A stretch of DNA of 64,000 bases from NCBI RefSeq assembly GCF_006539345.1, contig NZ_BJMV01000007.1, positions 1 through 64,000 of the forward strand, written 5' to 3'. Both the position numbers and the translations under genes were made by a program. Under the pieces are notes generated by a model. That model had not been told where the DNA came from and did no database searches. It saw only the letters and a list, made by a program, of their open reading frames with translations. This DNA is from Acetobacter peroxydans (lineage in GTDB: Bacteria; Pseudomonadota; Alphaproteobacteria; Acetobacterales; Acetobacteraceae). This document shows positions 8,293 through 17,995 of this stretch, one piece after another. Numbering within the stretch: the stretch's first letter is position 1; each line of letters begins with the position of its first letter.

Positions 8293-9405
8293 TTACCTCT
8301 CGGGGAAAACCAGCACATAGCTGGTGCTTCTTCCTCCTGCCGCTTCCCTGGCCAGAATATTACGCGACACGAGATCATTGATATCTCGCAGGGCTGTATC
8401 TGGTGACGTCTTCGCAAGCTTTGCCCATTTGGATGATGTCAGCTTGCCCTCGAACCCGTCGAGCAGGCGATTCAGCATGAGGCGTTGCCGGTCATTGATC
8501 GATTGCCCGGCCAGATTGTCCCAGAAACGGGCCTTCTGAATGACTTTTCCCAAGACCAGTTCAGCGCGATCAAAGGCGCGATCCAGAGCCCCCAGAAACC
8601 AGCGCAGCCAGGGCGTGATGTCCATATCCCCCTTCTGGGTAGCCTCAAGGATTGCATAGTAATCCTTCCGTTCCTGCTGGATCTGGGCCGACAGGCTGTA
8701 GAAACGCTGGTCTGTCTGTTCAGAACGCGCCAGCATGAGGTCGCCGATTGCCCGCGCCATGCGCCCATTTCCGTCCTCAAACGGATGAATTGTAACAAAC
8801 CACAAATGTGCGATGGCTGTCTTCAGCACAGGATCCAGCGCTTGCCCGGCATTGCACCAGTCGAGGAAGGCCTGCATCTCTGCGGCCACCCTGCTGGCAG
8901 CCGGTGCCTCATAATGGACTTTCTCCCGTCCGACAGGGCCTGATACGACCTGCATCGGGCCGGTTCTGTCATCACGCCATTCGCCCACCAGAATGCGTGA
9001 CATTCCGTTTCGCCCTGTGGGAAATAAAGCCGCATGCCAGGCAAACAGCCTTTCTTCGGTCAAAGGCTCAGCGTAATGCCGAGTTGCGTCCAGCATCATT
9101 TCCACGACGCCTTCGATATCCCGATCCACTGGCGCCAGCGCGCCAATATCCATCCCCAGTCGTCGGGCGATGGAAGAACGTACCTGCTCGCGATCAAGGT
9201 TTTCTCCCTCGATCTCGCTCGACTTGATGACATCTTCCGTCAGGGTCTGAAGCACGGCCTCCGACCTGAAATCGAAGCCAAGGCTTTCCATACGGCCGAG
9301 GAGTCGTCCCTGCCGATGACGCACGGCGGCCAGTTCATGGGAAATGGTATCCTTCTCCCACTGGAAGCCGGGCCAGTCTTCATGCTGATAAATATATCTT
9401 GTCAT
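8293..9405 (-). CDS. Fic-domain protein (DUF4172-type) with built-in inhibitory helix
   Basis: A 370-residue AMP-transferase of the Fic family, which modifies hydroxyl side chains of target proteins with AMP from ATP. The catalytic motif HPFEDGNGR is at 207-215 and is complete. The inhibitory motif S-x3-E-G (S62 to G67, SSEIEG) lies before the Fic core, so this is a class II Fic protein that keeps itself inactive until the helix is displaced. The first 60 residues match the small N-terminal domain common in this subgroup. The C-terminal 100 residues look like a winged-helix domain (TSPDTALRDINDLVSR). It sits next to a type I restriction operon in island 1 but is separated from it by 426 bp. 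Confidence 0.88.
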   Translation of the reverse strand: MTRYIYQHEDWPGFQWEKDTISHELAAVRHRQGRLLGRMESLGFDFRSEAVLQTLTEDVIKSSEIEGENLDREQVRSSIARRLGMDIGALAPVDRDIEGVVEMMLDATRHYAEPLTEERLFAWHAALFPTGRNGMSRILVGEWRDDRTGPMQVVSGPVGREKVHYEAPAASRVAAEMQAFLDWCNAGQALDPVLKTAIAHLWFVTIHPFEDGNGRMARAIGDLMLARSEQTDQRFYSLSAQIQQERKDYYAILEATQKGDMDITPWLRWFLGALDRAFDRAELVLGKVIQKARFWDNLAGQSINDRQRLMLNRLLDGFEGKLTSSKWAKLAKTSPDTALRDINDLVSRNILAREAAGGRSTSYVLVFPER

Positions 9406-9831
9406 ATTCTCTGCACCTCTTGAGGGGAATATGACGCTTAATCACCGCAGATCGCAAGGTTATATCCGCATGATATGCGGCGAATGCGTCCATTATTCAA
9501 CGCACACACTGGTCGAGCGCCTGGCAGAGAAGCATCCACGGTCCTCTCTCCCCTCCCTAAAAGCTGTGTCGCCTTTTTATTCTGGTAGCAATACCAGATC
9601 ATCCTTCACCCTTTTCACGACCGAAAATGACGGCAACGGGGGAGAGCAGAATGTCGGTTATCGGCAAGCGATAACCGAAAGCGACCGTAGCCTGCGCCCA
9701 TGTTCATGACGCCTACCGACCAATATGAGCCGTTCTGATGAGGGGCTACGAATGTCAGCTCTCACCGGAGCCGGTCGATCCATTCAGACAGAACCCGAGC
9801 GCCCCTTCAGATTACCTTCAACGTCGAAGCA
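9406..9831. other. Gap between fic and hsdR with a strong hairpin
   Basis: No convincing gene. TCGGTTATCG (9654-9663) and CGATAACCGA (9669-9678) form a perfect 10-bp stem with a 5-base loop. It is not followed by a T-run on either side, so it is not a classical terminator. It could be a protein-binding palindrome, a terminator of the Rho-dependent kind, or the scar of a mobile element. Confidence 0.5.
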
Positions 9832-12800
9832 TCACGCGGCATGAAGATCCAGACTGCGCCTGGTTAGCATGTGGGCAAAGACGGCTTGCGCCTTCAAGTC
9901 CACTTCGTTCGGTTCATAGCTTTGGGGGAGGCCGGTTCGATCATCGTAGAGGAAGTTCGTTATCGCCACGCGAACCGCATCACGCGTTGCCTGCTTCCCG
10001 GCAAAATCCTGCACGGCGTCCAATTGCTGTTTCAGAACTTCATATAGTCCAACGGCGACCTTTTTCAGCTTGGCAATATCGCTCTTTTCCAAGTCAGGCT
10101 TCATCAGCAAATCGAACAGGGCCAAGGTTTCTTCATCCAATCCCTCGCGCACTGCACGGCGTTGTTCGCCATCCAGTTCCTCCGCCAGCACTAGCAGGGC
10201 CGCGAATGTCCGCTCGATGTTCACGGCATCCTTCTCGCTATTATAATCCGAGACCAGTTGCTCATAATGTTTTTGGAAATCGGTGCGTAGTGGATTTTGG
10301 CGCAGCATCATTTCCAGCTTTTTCTGGACGGCATCCTTCAGGCTTTGCACTGTCGTATTTTTGCGGGGGCTGCGTTCAAATTCTTTCTTCAGCTTCTCGA
10401 AATCGATCCGGCTAATGTCATACAGCCGATCATCCTGATCGTTGGGATCAACCTGCGTTTCGATGCTCGCATTCACTACAGCATGCAGTTCGCGCATGAT
10501 GTCGGAAATGTCGGCCTTTTTCACATCCTCCTCCAGGCTGTTGTAGATGACTTTGATCGCCGCAAACCGCTGGCGGTAGGCATTTACGGAGCGGAAGTTC
10601 ACGCATGCCTTGAATTTCTTGAACACCTCGCGCGCCATGATCTGGAAGCGTTTGCGGCTTTCGTCGTTTTCGTTGACAGCTTCCTTGGCGTCGATAATCG
10701 CCTTGTTCCGATCAAATCCGACCTTCTCCAATATGTCGAGCAACCGGAATTTACGTGCGGACAGGAAGCCTTCCGCCGCTTCGATCGCCTCCTCCAAATC
10801 AGCCAGCAGTTCTTCGGGCGGTCGGACTGGGTCGACTTCCGGCGGCGGATCGCCCGGATTACCCAGCCTACCTCCAGGCGTCCCTGCATAGGTGGCCAGC
10901 GCCTTGCGGAGGTTCTTTAATATTCCGCAATAATCGACAATCAGGCCGTTGTTCTTCCCTGCACTTACCCGGTTGGCTCGCGCTATGGCCTGCATCAGCG
11001 TGTGCGCCTTCAGCGGCTTGTCCAGATACAGGGTCGAAAGGCTCGGCACATCGAAACCGGTCAGCCACATGGCGCAGACGATGGCGATACGGAATGGATG
11101 GTCCTGTTTCTTGAAGGCCGTTTCCAGATCGATGCGCTTGCCGTCGTCCGTTTCAAAGCCATTCTTGATCAGCGCCCGGTGCGGCACGATGTCCAAATCC
11201 CATTTGCGGAATTTGTCGACTTCACCCTGCTCCTCTGAAACCACCACGGCCGCCCTGGTGGACTTAACCCATGCAAGCTGGCGCTGCCGGTCGGCCAGAT
11301 CCTGTTCGTCGGTGGCTTGCGCCAGTGCCTCTTCAAGGCTGGCAATTCGCAAATCCCAATGCTTCGCGATCAGCGCGTGCATGCGGACGCACGTCACCTT
11401 GTCGATGCAGACCAGCATCGCTTTGCCGCTCTCCCAGCCGGTCGTGTAATGCTCCACGAAATCCGCCGCGACAGTGTCCAGCCGGGTCTCGGCGGTGATG
11501 ATGTGATATTCGCGCTTTAGCTCATTTTCGAGCCGTTCGGTCAGATTGGGATCGTCCAGCTCCAGCTCTTCCAGCTTGGCTGCGATCCTCTCATTCAGGT
11601 CGTTGGTGGCGACGCCCAGCTTGTCCCCGCGCGCATCATAATAAAGCGGCACGGTGGCATTATCCTCCACCGCGCGCTGAAAATCATAGGTGGAGATATA
11701 GTCGCCGAACGTCTGCTTCGTCGTCTCGTCGCCTGTCATCAACGGCGTGCCGGTAAAGCCCAGAAAGCTGGCATTTGGTAAGGCGTTGCGCATGTTGAGC
11801 GACAGCAGGCCATTCTGTGTCCGGTGCGCTTCGTCGGTGATGACAATGATGTCGTCGCGATCCGAATAGGGATTGTTGGGATTTACATCCTGATTGAAGC
11901 GGTGGATTAGCGTGAAGACATAGGGCTTCTGCACCGCCAATAGCGATTTCAGCTCCGCGCCGGTCCCGGCCCGCACTTGCGCCTTGTCGTTGTTGACGAG
12001 GCCGCATCCGGCAAAGGTGCTGTAAATCTGGCTGTCCAGGTCGATGCGGTCGGTGCAGACTAGAAAGGTGAAATTCGCCCCGATCTTCCGATGGACCTTC
12101 TGTGTCAGGAAGGCGATGGAATAGCTTTTGCCCGATCCCTGCGTGTGCCAGAACACGCCCAGCTTGCCGCTCCGCGCCTTGCGATCCTTCACCGCCGCAA
12201 TGGCCCGGTTGACGCCCAGAAACTGGTGATTACGCGCCACAATCTTGACCAGCCGCTCGCCGCCATCATCGAACAGGATGAAATTTTCCAAGATGTCGAT
12301 GAAATTGTCTTTCGTGCAGATGCCCTTCAGCATCGTCTCCAGATCGACAACGCCCGGCTCATCCTCTTCCAGCCGCTTCCAGTCGTTGAAATGCTCATAA
12401 CGGCTGGAGAGCGAACCGATCTTCGCCGCATGGCCGTTAGTCAGGATGATGAAGGCGTTGTGGTGGAACAGGTGAGGGATCGTGTCCTTATAGTCGGACA
12501 GATTTTGCTCATAGGCGTGGCGGATGTCCTTATGGACTGCCTTGCACTCGACAAACAGCAGCGGCAGGCCGTTGACGAAGCCGACAATGTCAGCGCGGCG
12601 GCGATACAGATCACCCTTGATCCACAATTCCCGCACGCACAGGAAATGGTTGTTCTCGGGCGTGTCGAAATCGATCAGGCGCAGCCGCTGTTTGACTAGT
12701 TCACCCTTCGCATTACGGAAGCTGGCCTGCACGCCATCCTTGAGCAGTGCATAGGCGTCACGGTTGATCGCCATCAGGCTCGACCCAAGCGGCGCATCGG

Positions 12801-13035
12801 TAATCTGGCGCAACGCGTCGGCATAGGCGGAGGCCGGGAGGCCGGGATTCAGCCGGATCAACGCCTCGCCCAGATGGCGGGTCAGGATGACATCCTTTTC
12901 GGACGCCCGCCCCAGCGTGCCTTCCGGACCCAATATTTCGGTGTTGAATGCATAAACGCTGTCCCAACCCAGTGCATCGGCCAGATAGTCGGCCATGGTC
13001 GCCTGAACCAGCGTGTCTTCGTTCAACGGCTTCAT
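9832..13035 (-). CDS. hsdR: Type I restriction enzyme R subunit
   Basis: A 1067-residue motor-nuclease subunit that cleaves unmodified DNA after ATP-driven translocation in complex with HsdM and HsdS. The N-terminal RecB-like nuclease site is visible as D149 and E163-C-K165 in RRADIVGFVNG and FVECK. Walker A is HTQGSGKS at 297-304, the DEAD-box motif is DEAHRTQ, and motif III is FTGTP. Its start overlaps the end of hsdS by four bases (ATGA), so the two are coupled. All key residues are present and the length is normal, so it should be active. It is the last gene of the hsdM-hsdS-hsdR operon of island 1. Confidence 0.95.
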   Translation of the reverse strand: MKPLNEDTLVQATMADYLADALGWDSVYAFNTEILGPEGTLGRASEKDVILTRHLGEALIRLNPGLPASAYADALRQITDAPLGSSLMAINRDAYALLKDGVQASFRNAKGELVKQRLRLIDFDTPENNHFLCVRELWIKGDLYRRRADIVGFVNGLPLLFVECKAVHKDIRHAYEQNLSDYKDTIPHLFHHNAFIILTNGHAAKIGSLSSRYEHFNDWKRLEEDEPGVVDLETMLKGICTKDNFIDILENFILFDDGGERLVKIVARNHQFLGVNRAIAAVKDRKARSGKLGVFWHTQGSGKSYSIAFLTQKVHRKIGANFTFLVCTDRIDLDSQIYSTFAGCGLVNNDKAQVRAGTGAELKSLLAVQKPYVFTLIHRFNQDVNPNNPYSDRDDIIVITDEAHRTQNGLLSLNMRNALPNASFLGFTGTPLMTGDETTKQTFGDYISTYDFQRAVEDNATVPLYYDARGDKLGVATNDLNERIAAKLEELELDDPNLTERLENELKREYHIITAETRLDTVAADFVEHYTTGWESGKAMLVCIDKVTCVRMHALIAKHWDLRIASLEEALAQATDEQDLADRQRQLAWVKSTRAAVVVSEEQGEVDKFRKWDLDIVPHRALIKNGFETDDGKRIDLETAFKKQDHPFRIAIVCAMWLTGFDVPSLSTLYLDKPLKAHTLMQAIARANRVSAGKNNGLIVDYCGILKNLRKALATYAGTPGGRLGNPGDPPPEVDPVRPPEELLADLEEAIEAAEGFLSARKFRLLDILEKVGFDRNKAIIDAKEAVNENDESRKRFQIMAREVFKKFKACVNFRSVNAYRQRFAAIKVIYNSLEEDVKKADISDIMRELHAVVNASIETQVDPNDQDDRLYDISRIDFEKLKKEFERSPRKNTTVQSLKDAVQKKLEMMLRQNPLRTDFQKHYEQLVSDYNSEKDAVNIERTFAALLVLAEELDGEQRRAVREGLDEETLALFDLLMKPDLEKSDIAKLKKVAVGLYEVLKQQLDAVQDFAGKQATRDAVRVAITNFLYDDRTGLPQSYEPNEVDLKAQAVFAHMLTRRSLDLHAA

Positions 13036-14231
13036 ACGGCGATCGCTCCGCTCATCAGCTTGGGGAGGAGTAGGTCGCGGGCCTTAGCTGCGTTACGTGA
13101 TAGACTTCTCAAATTCACCACTTGGTTATAAAGAGAATCTACTGCATCTCGGAAGCTCGAATATAGGCTGACTGGCGGAATAGGTACCTTAACGTCAGAG
13201 AGCGCCGATCGGCGGATGTGCTTCATCGTCGCTCCCACCGTTTGATTTTCGAACATTACCATAGCCTCTCGAATAGCTACCAACAAATGGGCAGCGGAAA
13301 CGTCATCGTAAGGCATAACTTTGAACAAGTGCTGATTTAGGTATGCGGGACCATCGCACCAAAAATCAATCGCAAGCGTTCCCGACCACGAAAAGATCAA
13401 ATCGCCCGTGTTCAAAAGATATTTTTCAGGCACGCCTTCGCCGTCATAGCGAGGTGTCTTTCCAAGAACGCCTCCTTTCAACTCAGGAATTTTAACGATG
13501 GGCAAACCAGCATCACCAAGATGATGTGGCTTGAATGCAAAACCGTTCAGGAAATCCGCTAATGTATCGAAGGAGCGCATCTCCCATCCCTCCGGCACAC
13601 CGTCGATGATTTTGACATGTTCATGGCCGGGGAAGCGGAAGCGAATGAACCATTCTTTGTAAAGCTGCCGCGCGGCTTCCTCCAACAAGGCGATCCGTCG
13701 CCGGTTGTTTTCGATCAGATCATCATACGCTGAGAGTATGGAGGCGATCCGCTGTTGTTCAGCGAGAGATGGAAGCGACACCTTGACCCGATATATCCGT
13801 TCTGGCGCAGTGTGGCGGACCTTCGTACCGCTCGCGCTCGCGCGTATCTGAGATCGCACCGTCTTCGTGTTGAACAGATAAAACAGAAATCCTTTGTCGG
13901 CTCGTTCGACATCGATCGAGTGAACCAATCCGATCCTCTGATTATGCAGAAATTGCTCGGTTTCCGGGATTAGAGCGGAACTGCCAAGCAGACCCTCTCC
14001 CTGCTCGGTCATGGCGATGATCAAGTCATCAGCAGCAAGAATGAAAGACTCTGGTATGTCGCCAGCGTAGTAGCGATCCCTGCCAACCCGCCGTCGAAAT
14101 CCTCCGACCTCGTGAAAATTTCCGGGCGTCACTACGAGGAACTCGCCCTCACTCGTGAAATGCTCACCTTTGAAAGCGAAACCGTGCTTGATCCTCAAGA
14201 CATCGCCAAGGTCAACTTCGCAGAAGCTCAC
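13032..14231 (-). CDS. hsdS: Type I restriction enzyme specificity subunit
   Basis: A 399-residue subunit with two target-recognition domains that together set the bipartite DNA site. The first recognition domain ends near residue 150. The central conserved helix follows (SLAEQQRIASILSAYDDLIE and then LLEEAARQLYKEWF), and the second recognition domain ends with AAKARDLLLPKLMSG. It overlaps hsdR by four bases at its 3' end and hsdM by four bases at its 5' end. Its recognition domains differ from those of the island 3 HsdS at 38119-39426, so the two systems should recognise different sequences. Confidence 0.93.
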   Translation of the reverse strand: MSFCEVDLGDVLRIKHGFAFKGEHFTSEGEFLVVTPGNFHEVGGFRRRVGRDRYYAGDIPESFILAADDLIIAMTEQGEGLLGSSALIPETEQFLHNQRIGLVHSIDVERADKGFLFYLFNTKTVRSQIRASASGTKVRHTAPERIYRVKVSLPSLAEQQRIASILSAYDDLIENNRRRIALLEEAARQLYKEWFIRFRFPGHEHVKIIDGVPEGWEMRSFDTLADFLNGFAFKPHHLGDAGLPIVKIPELKGGVLGKTPRYDGEGVPEKYLLNTGDLIFSWSGTLAIDFWCDGPAYLNQHLFKVMPYDDVSAAHLLVAIREAMVMFENQTVGATMKHIRRSALSDVKVPIPPVSLYSSFRDAVDSLYNQVVNLRSLSRNAAKARDLLLPKLMSGAIAV

Positions 14232-16237
14232 AGACCCAACCCCGCAAAATTCCCCTGAATCTGCGCCGCCAGCGCCGCCGCCTCCTCATTCAACGCCGCC
14301 AGTTCGATATGAATATCGCGCATCACCCCTTCGAAATCGAAATCCTCATCCTCTTCTTCCGGGGCCACGCCAACATAGCGGCCCGGCGTCAGCGACCAGT
14401 CATTGGCCGCCAGTTCCGCCCGATCCACCAGCTTGACCAGGCCCGGTACCGCGACCAGTCGCGCATCGGGAAAGCGGCTCAGCAGCCACTGCGCCTGCCG
14501 ATGGAAATAGCGCACCAGCTTCAACTGATCGACGGCATCGGCCCGCGTCTCCTCCAGCGCCTTGACCGGGCTGGTCTTACCCCGCTTGCCGCCCGCATCG
14601 CGATACGCCCTCTCCGCCAGCTTGAACAACTGGTCGACCTGCTTCACCAGATCGCGGCTGGCCTCCGCCAATGGCTCCACATCGCCATGGCCTTCATGTA
14701 GTTCGGCAATGGCAACCGTGCCATCAACCCATTCGTCGCCCAGTGATTTGGTCGCTGCGAGGTAGGCGTCCCAATCCGCCTGAAAAACCGCGCGGGCGTC
14801 GGTCAATTCGTCGGGCGCGCCTTCGTCCAGCGTCTCGATCAGTCCGTCCAGCGCATCCAGAAACGGCTCCATCGCCGTGTCGCTCGCTAGCGCCTCTGTC
14901 ATTGCCCGGTCCAGATAGGCGGCGACCAGTTCCCGGAACCGCTCCTCCTGCCCGCGATAGAGCCAGAAGATCGCCGTCAAATTCTGCGACTGTTCGGGGG
15001 AGAAGTCGAAAACCTTGCGCGTCACCTTGCGGAACACCTGTCGCGCATCGAGCATCAGCACCTTGTCGACATGCTCCGCCGCCTTCGCCTTGTCGAACAT
15101 CCACAATTCGCACGGGACGGTGCGGGTGTAAAAGAAATTGCCCCGGATCGCGATCATGGCATCGACATGACCGGTCTCGATCAGCTTTTGCCGAATCTTG
15201 GCTTCCTCCCCGCCCGCGCTCGACGCCTGGCTCGACATGACAAAGCCCGCGCGACCCGTATCCGATAAGTAGCTGTAGAAATAGCTGATCCACAGATAAT
15301 TGCCGTTGGAAACCTTCTTGCTCTTGTTCACGCTGGGCAGGCCGAAAGGCAAGCGGGGGTCTTTCCTGATCTTTTCCGCGTCCACCTCGTCCACGTTGAA
15401 CGGTGGATTGGCCATCACGAAATCGGCTTTTCCCACCAGTTCATGCGCGTCGGTATAATAGGTGAGACCGGGTTCAATCTGCCCCTCCAGCCCGTGGACG
15501 GCGAGGTTCATCTTGGCGAGCCGGATGGTCGTTGCGTTCTTTTCCTGACCGTAGAAGGTTGCGACCTTGGTCGGGTCTTGCTGCATCTTCTCGATGAAAT
15601 GCGCGCTCTGGACGAACATGCCACCCGAACCGCAGGCGGGGTCCAGCACGCTGCCATGATCCGGCTCGATCGCGTTGACGATCATCTGCACAATGGATGG
15701 GGGCGTGAAGAACTCGCCGCCGTCATGCGCGCTCTGATCAGCAAACTGCGTCAGGAAATATTCGTAGATGCGCCCGAACACATCGCCTTTTGCATTCTGA
15801 AGCGCCGGATCGTTGAAGATGCGCAGCACATCGCCCAGAACGTCGTTTTCCAGTTGCTGGTATTCATTTTTGGGCAGCACGCCCGCCAGCGCGGCATAGT
15901 CACCTTCCACCGCCTCCATGGCAGCAATGATCGCCTTTGCGCGATCCGCACCGTCCGGCAGGCTGGCCAGATGATCGAACTGCGCTTCGGGTTGCAGGAA
16001 GATCGCGCCCCGGCTGGTGAAGTCTTCCTTGGTCAGCGGACGGGTCACGCCGCCACGGCTCGGCAGGCCCGCCTCGATCTCAGGCTTCACTGCCAGATAG
16101 CGGCTGTAGGCGTGGCGCAGAAAGATCAGGCCCATGACGGGCAAGAAATACTCGTTACTGGCAAAATCACTGTTGGCGCGCAGCTGATCCGCCGCCGTCC
16201 ACAGGCGTTTTTCAAGTGCTTCGATATTGGATTCCAT
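14228..16237 (-). CDS. hsdM: Type I restriction enzyme methyltransferase subunit
   Basis: About 669 residues from the ATG at 16235-16237 (MESNIEALEKRLW). An upstream ATG at 16294 adds 19 residues that do not resemble the family. The N-terminal HsdM helical domain is followed by the SAM motif DPACGSG at 199-205 and the N6-adenine catalytic motif NPPF at 277-280. It is longer than typical HsdM (about 500) because of a C-terminal extension rich in acidic residues and a helical tail (residues about 500-669). It heads the operon hsdM-hsdS-hsdR and should methylate adenine at the HsdS-determined site. Confidence 0.93.
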   Translation of the reverse strand: MESNIEALEKRLWTAADQLRANSDFASNEYFLPVMGLIFLRHAYSRYLAVKPEIEAGLPSRGGVTRPLTKEDFTSRGAIFLQPEAQFDHLASLPDGADRAKAIIAAMEAVEGDYAALAGVLPKNEYQQLENDVLGDVLRIFNDPALQNAKGDVFGRIYEYFLTQFADQSAHDGGEFFTPPSIVQMIVNAIEPDHGSVLDPACGSGGMFVQSAHFIEKMQQDPTKVATFYGQEKNATTIRLAKMNLAVHGLEGQIEPGLTYYTDAHELVGKADFVMANPPFNVDEVDAEKIRKDPRLPFGLPSVNKSKKVSNGNYLWISYFYSYLSDTGRAGFVMSSQASSAGGEEAKIRQKLIETGHVDAMIAIRGNFFYTRTVPCELWMFDKAKAAEHVDKVLMLDARQVFRKVTRKVFDFSPEQSQNLTAIFWLYRGQEERFRELVAAYLDRAMTEALASDTAMEPFLDALDGLIETLDEGAPDELTDARAVFQADWDAYLAATKSLGDEWVDGTVAIAELHEGHGDVEPLAEASRDLVKQVDQLFKLAERAYRDAGGKRGKTSPVKALEETRADAVDQLKLVRYFHRQAQWLLSRFPDARLVAVPGLVKLVDRAELAANDWSLTPGRYVGVAPEEEDEDFDFEGVMRDIHIELAALNEEAAALAAQIQGNFAGLGL

Positions 16238-16364
16238 TACGCTAGCCTGCTCTCCTTCTCTGGACCGAAGAATTAGCAGCAACGCATTCATCACGACAGA
16301 GGCATGATGCCACTGCCGCCCGTTTTCGCCAGAGCGGCAATCAGTTGCGGCGCGTCAGCATCAT

Positions 16365-16710
16365 TCAGGGGGCGACCATCAGAATGTGGGGCGCCGCTTC
16401 AGCTGCCGCGCCCATGGCGAAGTTTCGCTGCGTCCTGATGATGGCTTTTCCCCCAGGAGTCTGGGGTTCCGCCACCGATAGGAAGTGGTAGGGTGGATGA
16501 ATTTGTGGCTGCATTTGACCGGTAGAAGGGCGATGCGCGTAAAGGCATGTCAGGAGACAGCGCAAATCTTTTGGGGTGTTGTAACCAGCTATCGCTGTAT
16601 GTGAAGGCAGAAGTTTCCTTGTTCCCCGTCTTGTCGAAGATGAGTTCACCAACCGGGGTCGCACTCGCGCCAAGACGGACGAAGATGGTCTTGGACGCCA
16701 TTTTTACCAC
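16365..16710 (-). pseudogene. hipA: Truncated and frameshifted hipA toxin gene
   Basis: The frame starting at 16710 encodes MVKMASKTIFVRLGASATPVG and a HipA N-terminal subdomain with ELIFDKTGNKETSAFTYSDSW, then LPIGGGTPDSWGK, after which it goes out of frame. The neighbouring frame continues with AIIRTQRNFAMGAAAEAA and then stops. Only about 110 of the usual 400 or more residues are left, and the kinase core is missing. HipA phosphorylates glutamyl-tRNA synthetase in known systems; this copy cannot. Its start overlaps the hipB end by seven bases, as in an intact hipBA operon. Confidence 0.8.
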
Positions 16711-17120
16711 CCAGCCAGTTCTGTATTCTCATGGGGTTCCTGCTCATCCTCATTGTTTTCACCTCCCGTGCTCTGAGCCTTTTTCCGGCGCTTTCCGACT
16801 ACACGTTGTGGGATCTTCTGTCTGAGCAGCATGAGGGCGACATCATCCTTGGTCTGGTCGATGATGTTTTCGAGAAGATCCAGCCGTCCAAGGGAGTTGA
16901 GTGCGCTTGCCAGTGTGTTCAACGATACCCCCGCATCCCCTTTCTCTAGGCGATGCAGCGTTGAGCGGGAGACGCCCATGGAAGCGGCGAAATCATCAAC
17001 CGAGATTTTCCGGGCCCGGCGCGCAAGTGAAATGTCAGCCCCAAGCTTCGTGAGCACCCGACCGACAGACGGATAGACCGGCGCATTTTTTGATCTGGCT
17101 TTGTGGACTCTGGCATTCAT
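16704..17120 (-). CDS. hipB: HipB-like antitoxin, XRE-family repressor
   Basis: A 138-residue DNA-binding protein. The helix-turn-helix lies at about 35-90: ISLARRARKISVDDFAA, then MGVSRSTLHRLEKGDAGVS. The C-terminal 45 residues are a charged, probably disordered tail (KKAQSTGGENNEDEQEP). It would bind HipA and repress its own operon, but its hipA partner is broken. It lies directly downstream of an insertion sequence that may have removed or replaced its promoter; only 27 bp separate its start from the IS end. Confidence 0.82.
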   Translation of the reverse strand: MNARVHKARSKNAPVYPSVGRVLTKLGADISLARRARKISVDDFAASMGVSRSTLHRLEKGDAGVSLNTLASALNSLGRLDLLENIIDQTKDDVALMLLRQKIPQRVVGKRRKKAQSTGGENNEDEQEPHENTELAGW

Positions 17121-17146
17121 TGGTTCAAACCTGATGCTTAATACTA

Positions 17147-17995
17147 GTGCGTGTCGTCAGTTAAGCAGGATGATGATTGAGGCGAACTGAACGGCTGCGA
17201 GAAAGGTCGATTTCAGTTTGTCATAGCGGGTTGCGATAGCGCGGAACTGTTTGAGTTTATTGAAGAAGCGCTCGATAAGGTTTCGCTCCCTATAAAGAGC
17301 GAAGTCTGTTTCTCGTTGTGTCGTTCTGTTGCGTTTTGGCGGGATGACCACGGTCATCCCACGCTCTGTCAGTCGGTCGATCAACCTGTCTGCGTCATAG
17401 GCCCTGTCGGCCAGGAAGGCGTTCGGATCGATGTTTTCGAGCGTCGGTTCCGCCTGGCTGATATCCGCATCCTGTCCCGGTGTGAGGGCGAGTTTCACCG
17501 GGTTCCCGAGGGCGTCACAGATGGCGTGGATATTTGTCGTCAACCCGCCCGTGATCGTCCGATAGCCTGATCCGTGCCCCTTTTTTGAGAGCTCCGGCAC
17601 TATGCTGATGCGCCCGGACAATTGTGCTGTCGATCATCATGTATTCATTATCGTGATCTGCCGCCAGATGGCGAAAAATCTTTTCGATCACACCACTTTC
17701 ACACCAGCGGCGCAGACGCCTGTGCACGTTTTTCCAGTCCCCGAAACGGGCAGGAAGATCACGCCACGGGATGCCGGCGCGGTAGCGATACAGCACGGCT
17801 TCCACGAACAGGCGGTTGTCCGCAGCCGTGCCGCCGACATGACCTTCTCGACCGGGGAGAAAATCTTTTATTCGCTCCCACTGGTCATCACGCAAACCGT
17901 AGCGACGCATCCGTCTGTCTCCCCAAAAACCAGGAAAACAGTCAGCACAGGACGCCAGAAAGTACAACACTCAGGGGATAACTAACGACACGCCG
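17147..17995 (-). mobile_element. IS5-family insertion sequence, IS427 group
   Basis: An element of about 849 bp bounded by imperfect inverted repeats (left TGCGTGTCGTCAGTTAA, right end read inward GGCGTGTCGTTAGTTAT) and flanked by TA on both sides (17145-17146 and 17996-17997), matching the TA target preference of this group. It encodes the transposase in two overlapping frames joined by ribosomal slippage. It cut off the C-terminal part of the island 1 integrase gene. Confidence 0.85.
17157..17910 (-). CDS. IS427-group transposase made by -1 frameshifting
   Basis: The first frame begins at the ATG 17908-17910 (MRRYGLRDDQWERIKDFLPG) and carries the first catalytic Asp in MMIDSTIVRAHQH. The second frame ends at 17157 and carries DRAYDADRL and ERFFNKLKQFR with the remaining DDE residues. 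The overlap (17515-17621) contains A6G on the coding strand (17580-17586), the A-AAA-AAG slippery heptamer used by this group for -1 frameshifting. The joined product would be about 250 residues. No stop or deletion spoils either frame, so the element is probably active. Confidence 0.85.

Noticed and set aside
12091-12699. 202-codon open frame antisense to the island 1 hsdR
   Set aside because: Shadow of the true coding frame; residues such as repeated Asp/Gln/Val come from reverse reading of HsdR codons.
16295-16364. Further coding of the hipA remnant
   Set aside because: One frame gives a short readable peptide (LNDADAPQLIAAL) but it is out of frame with HipA, and its family is not recognisable, so I did not extend the pseudogene.
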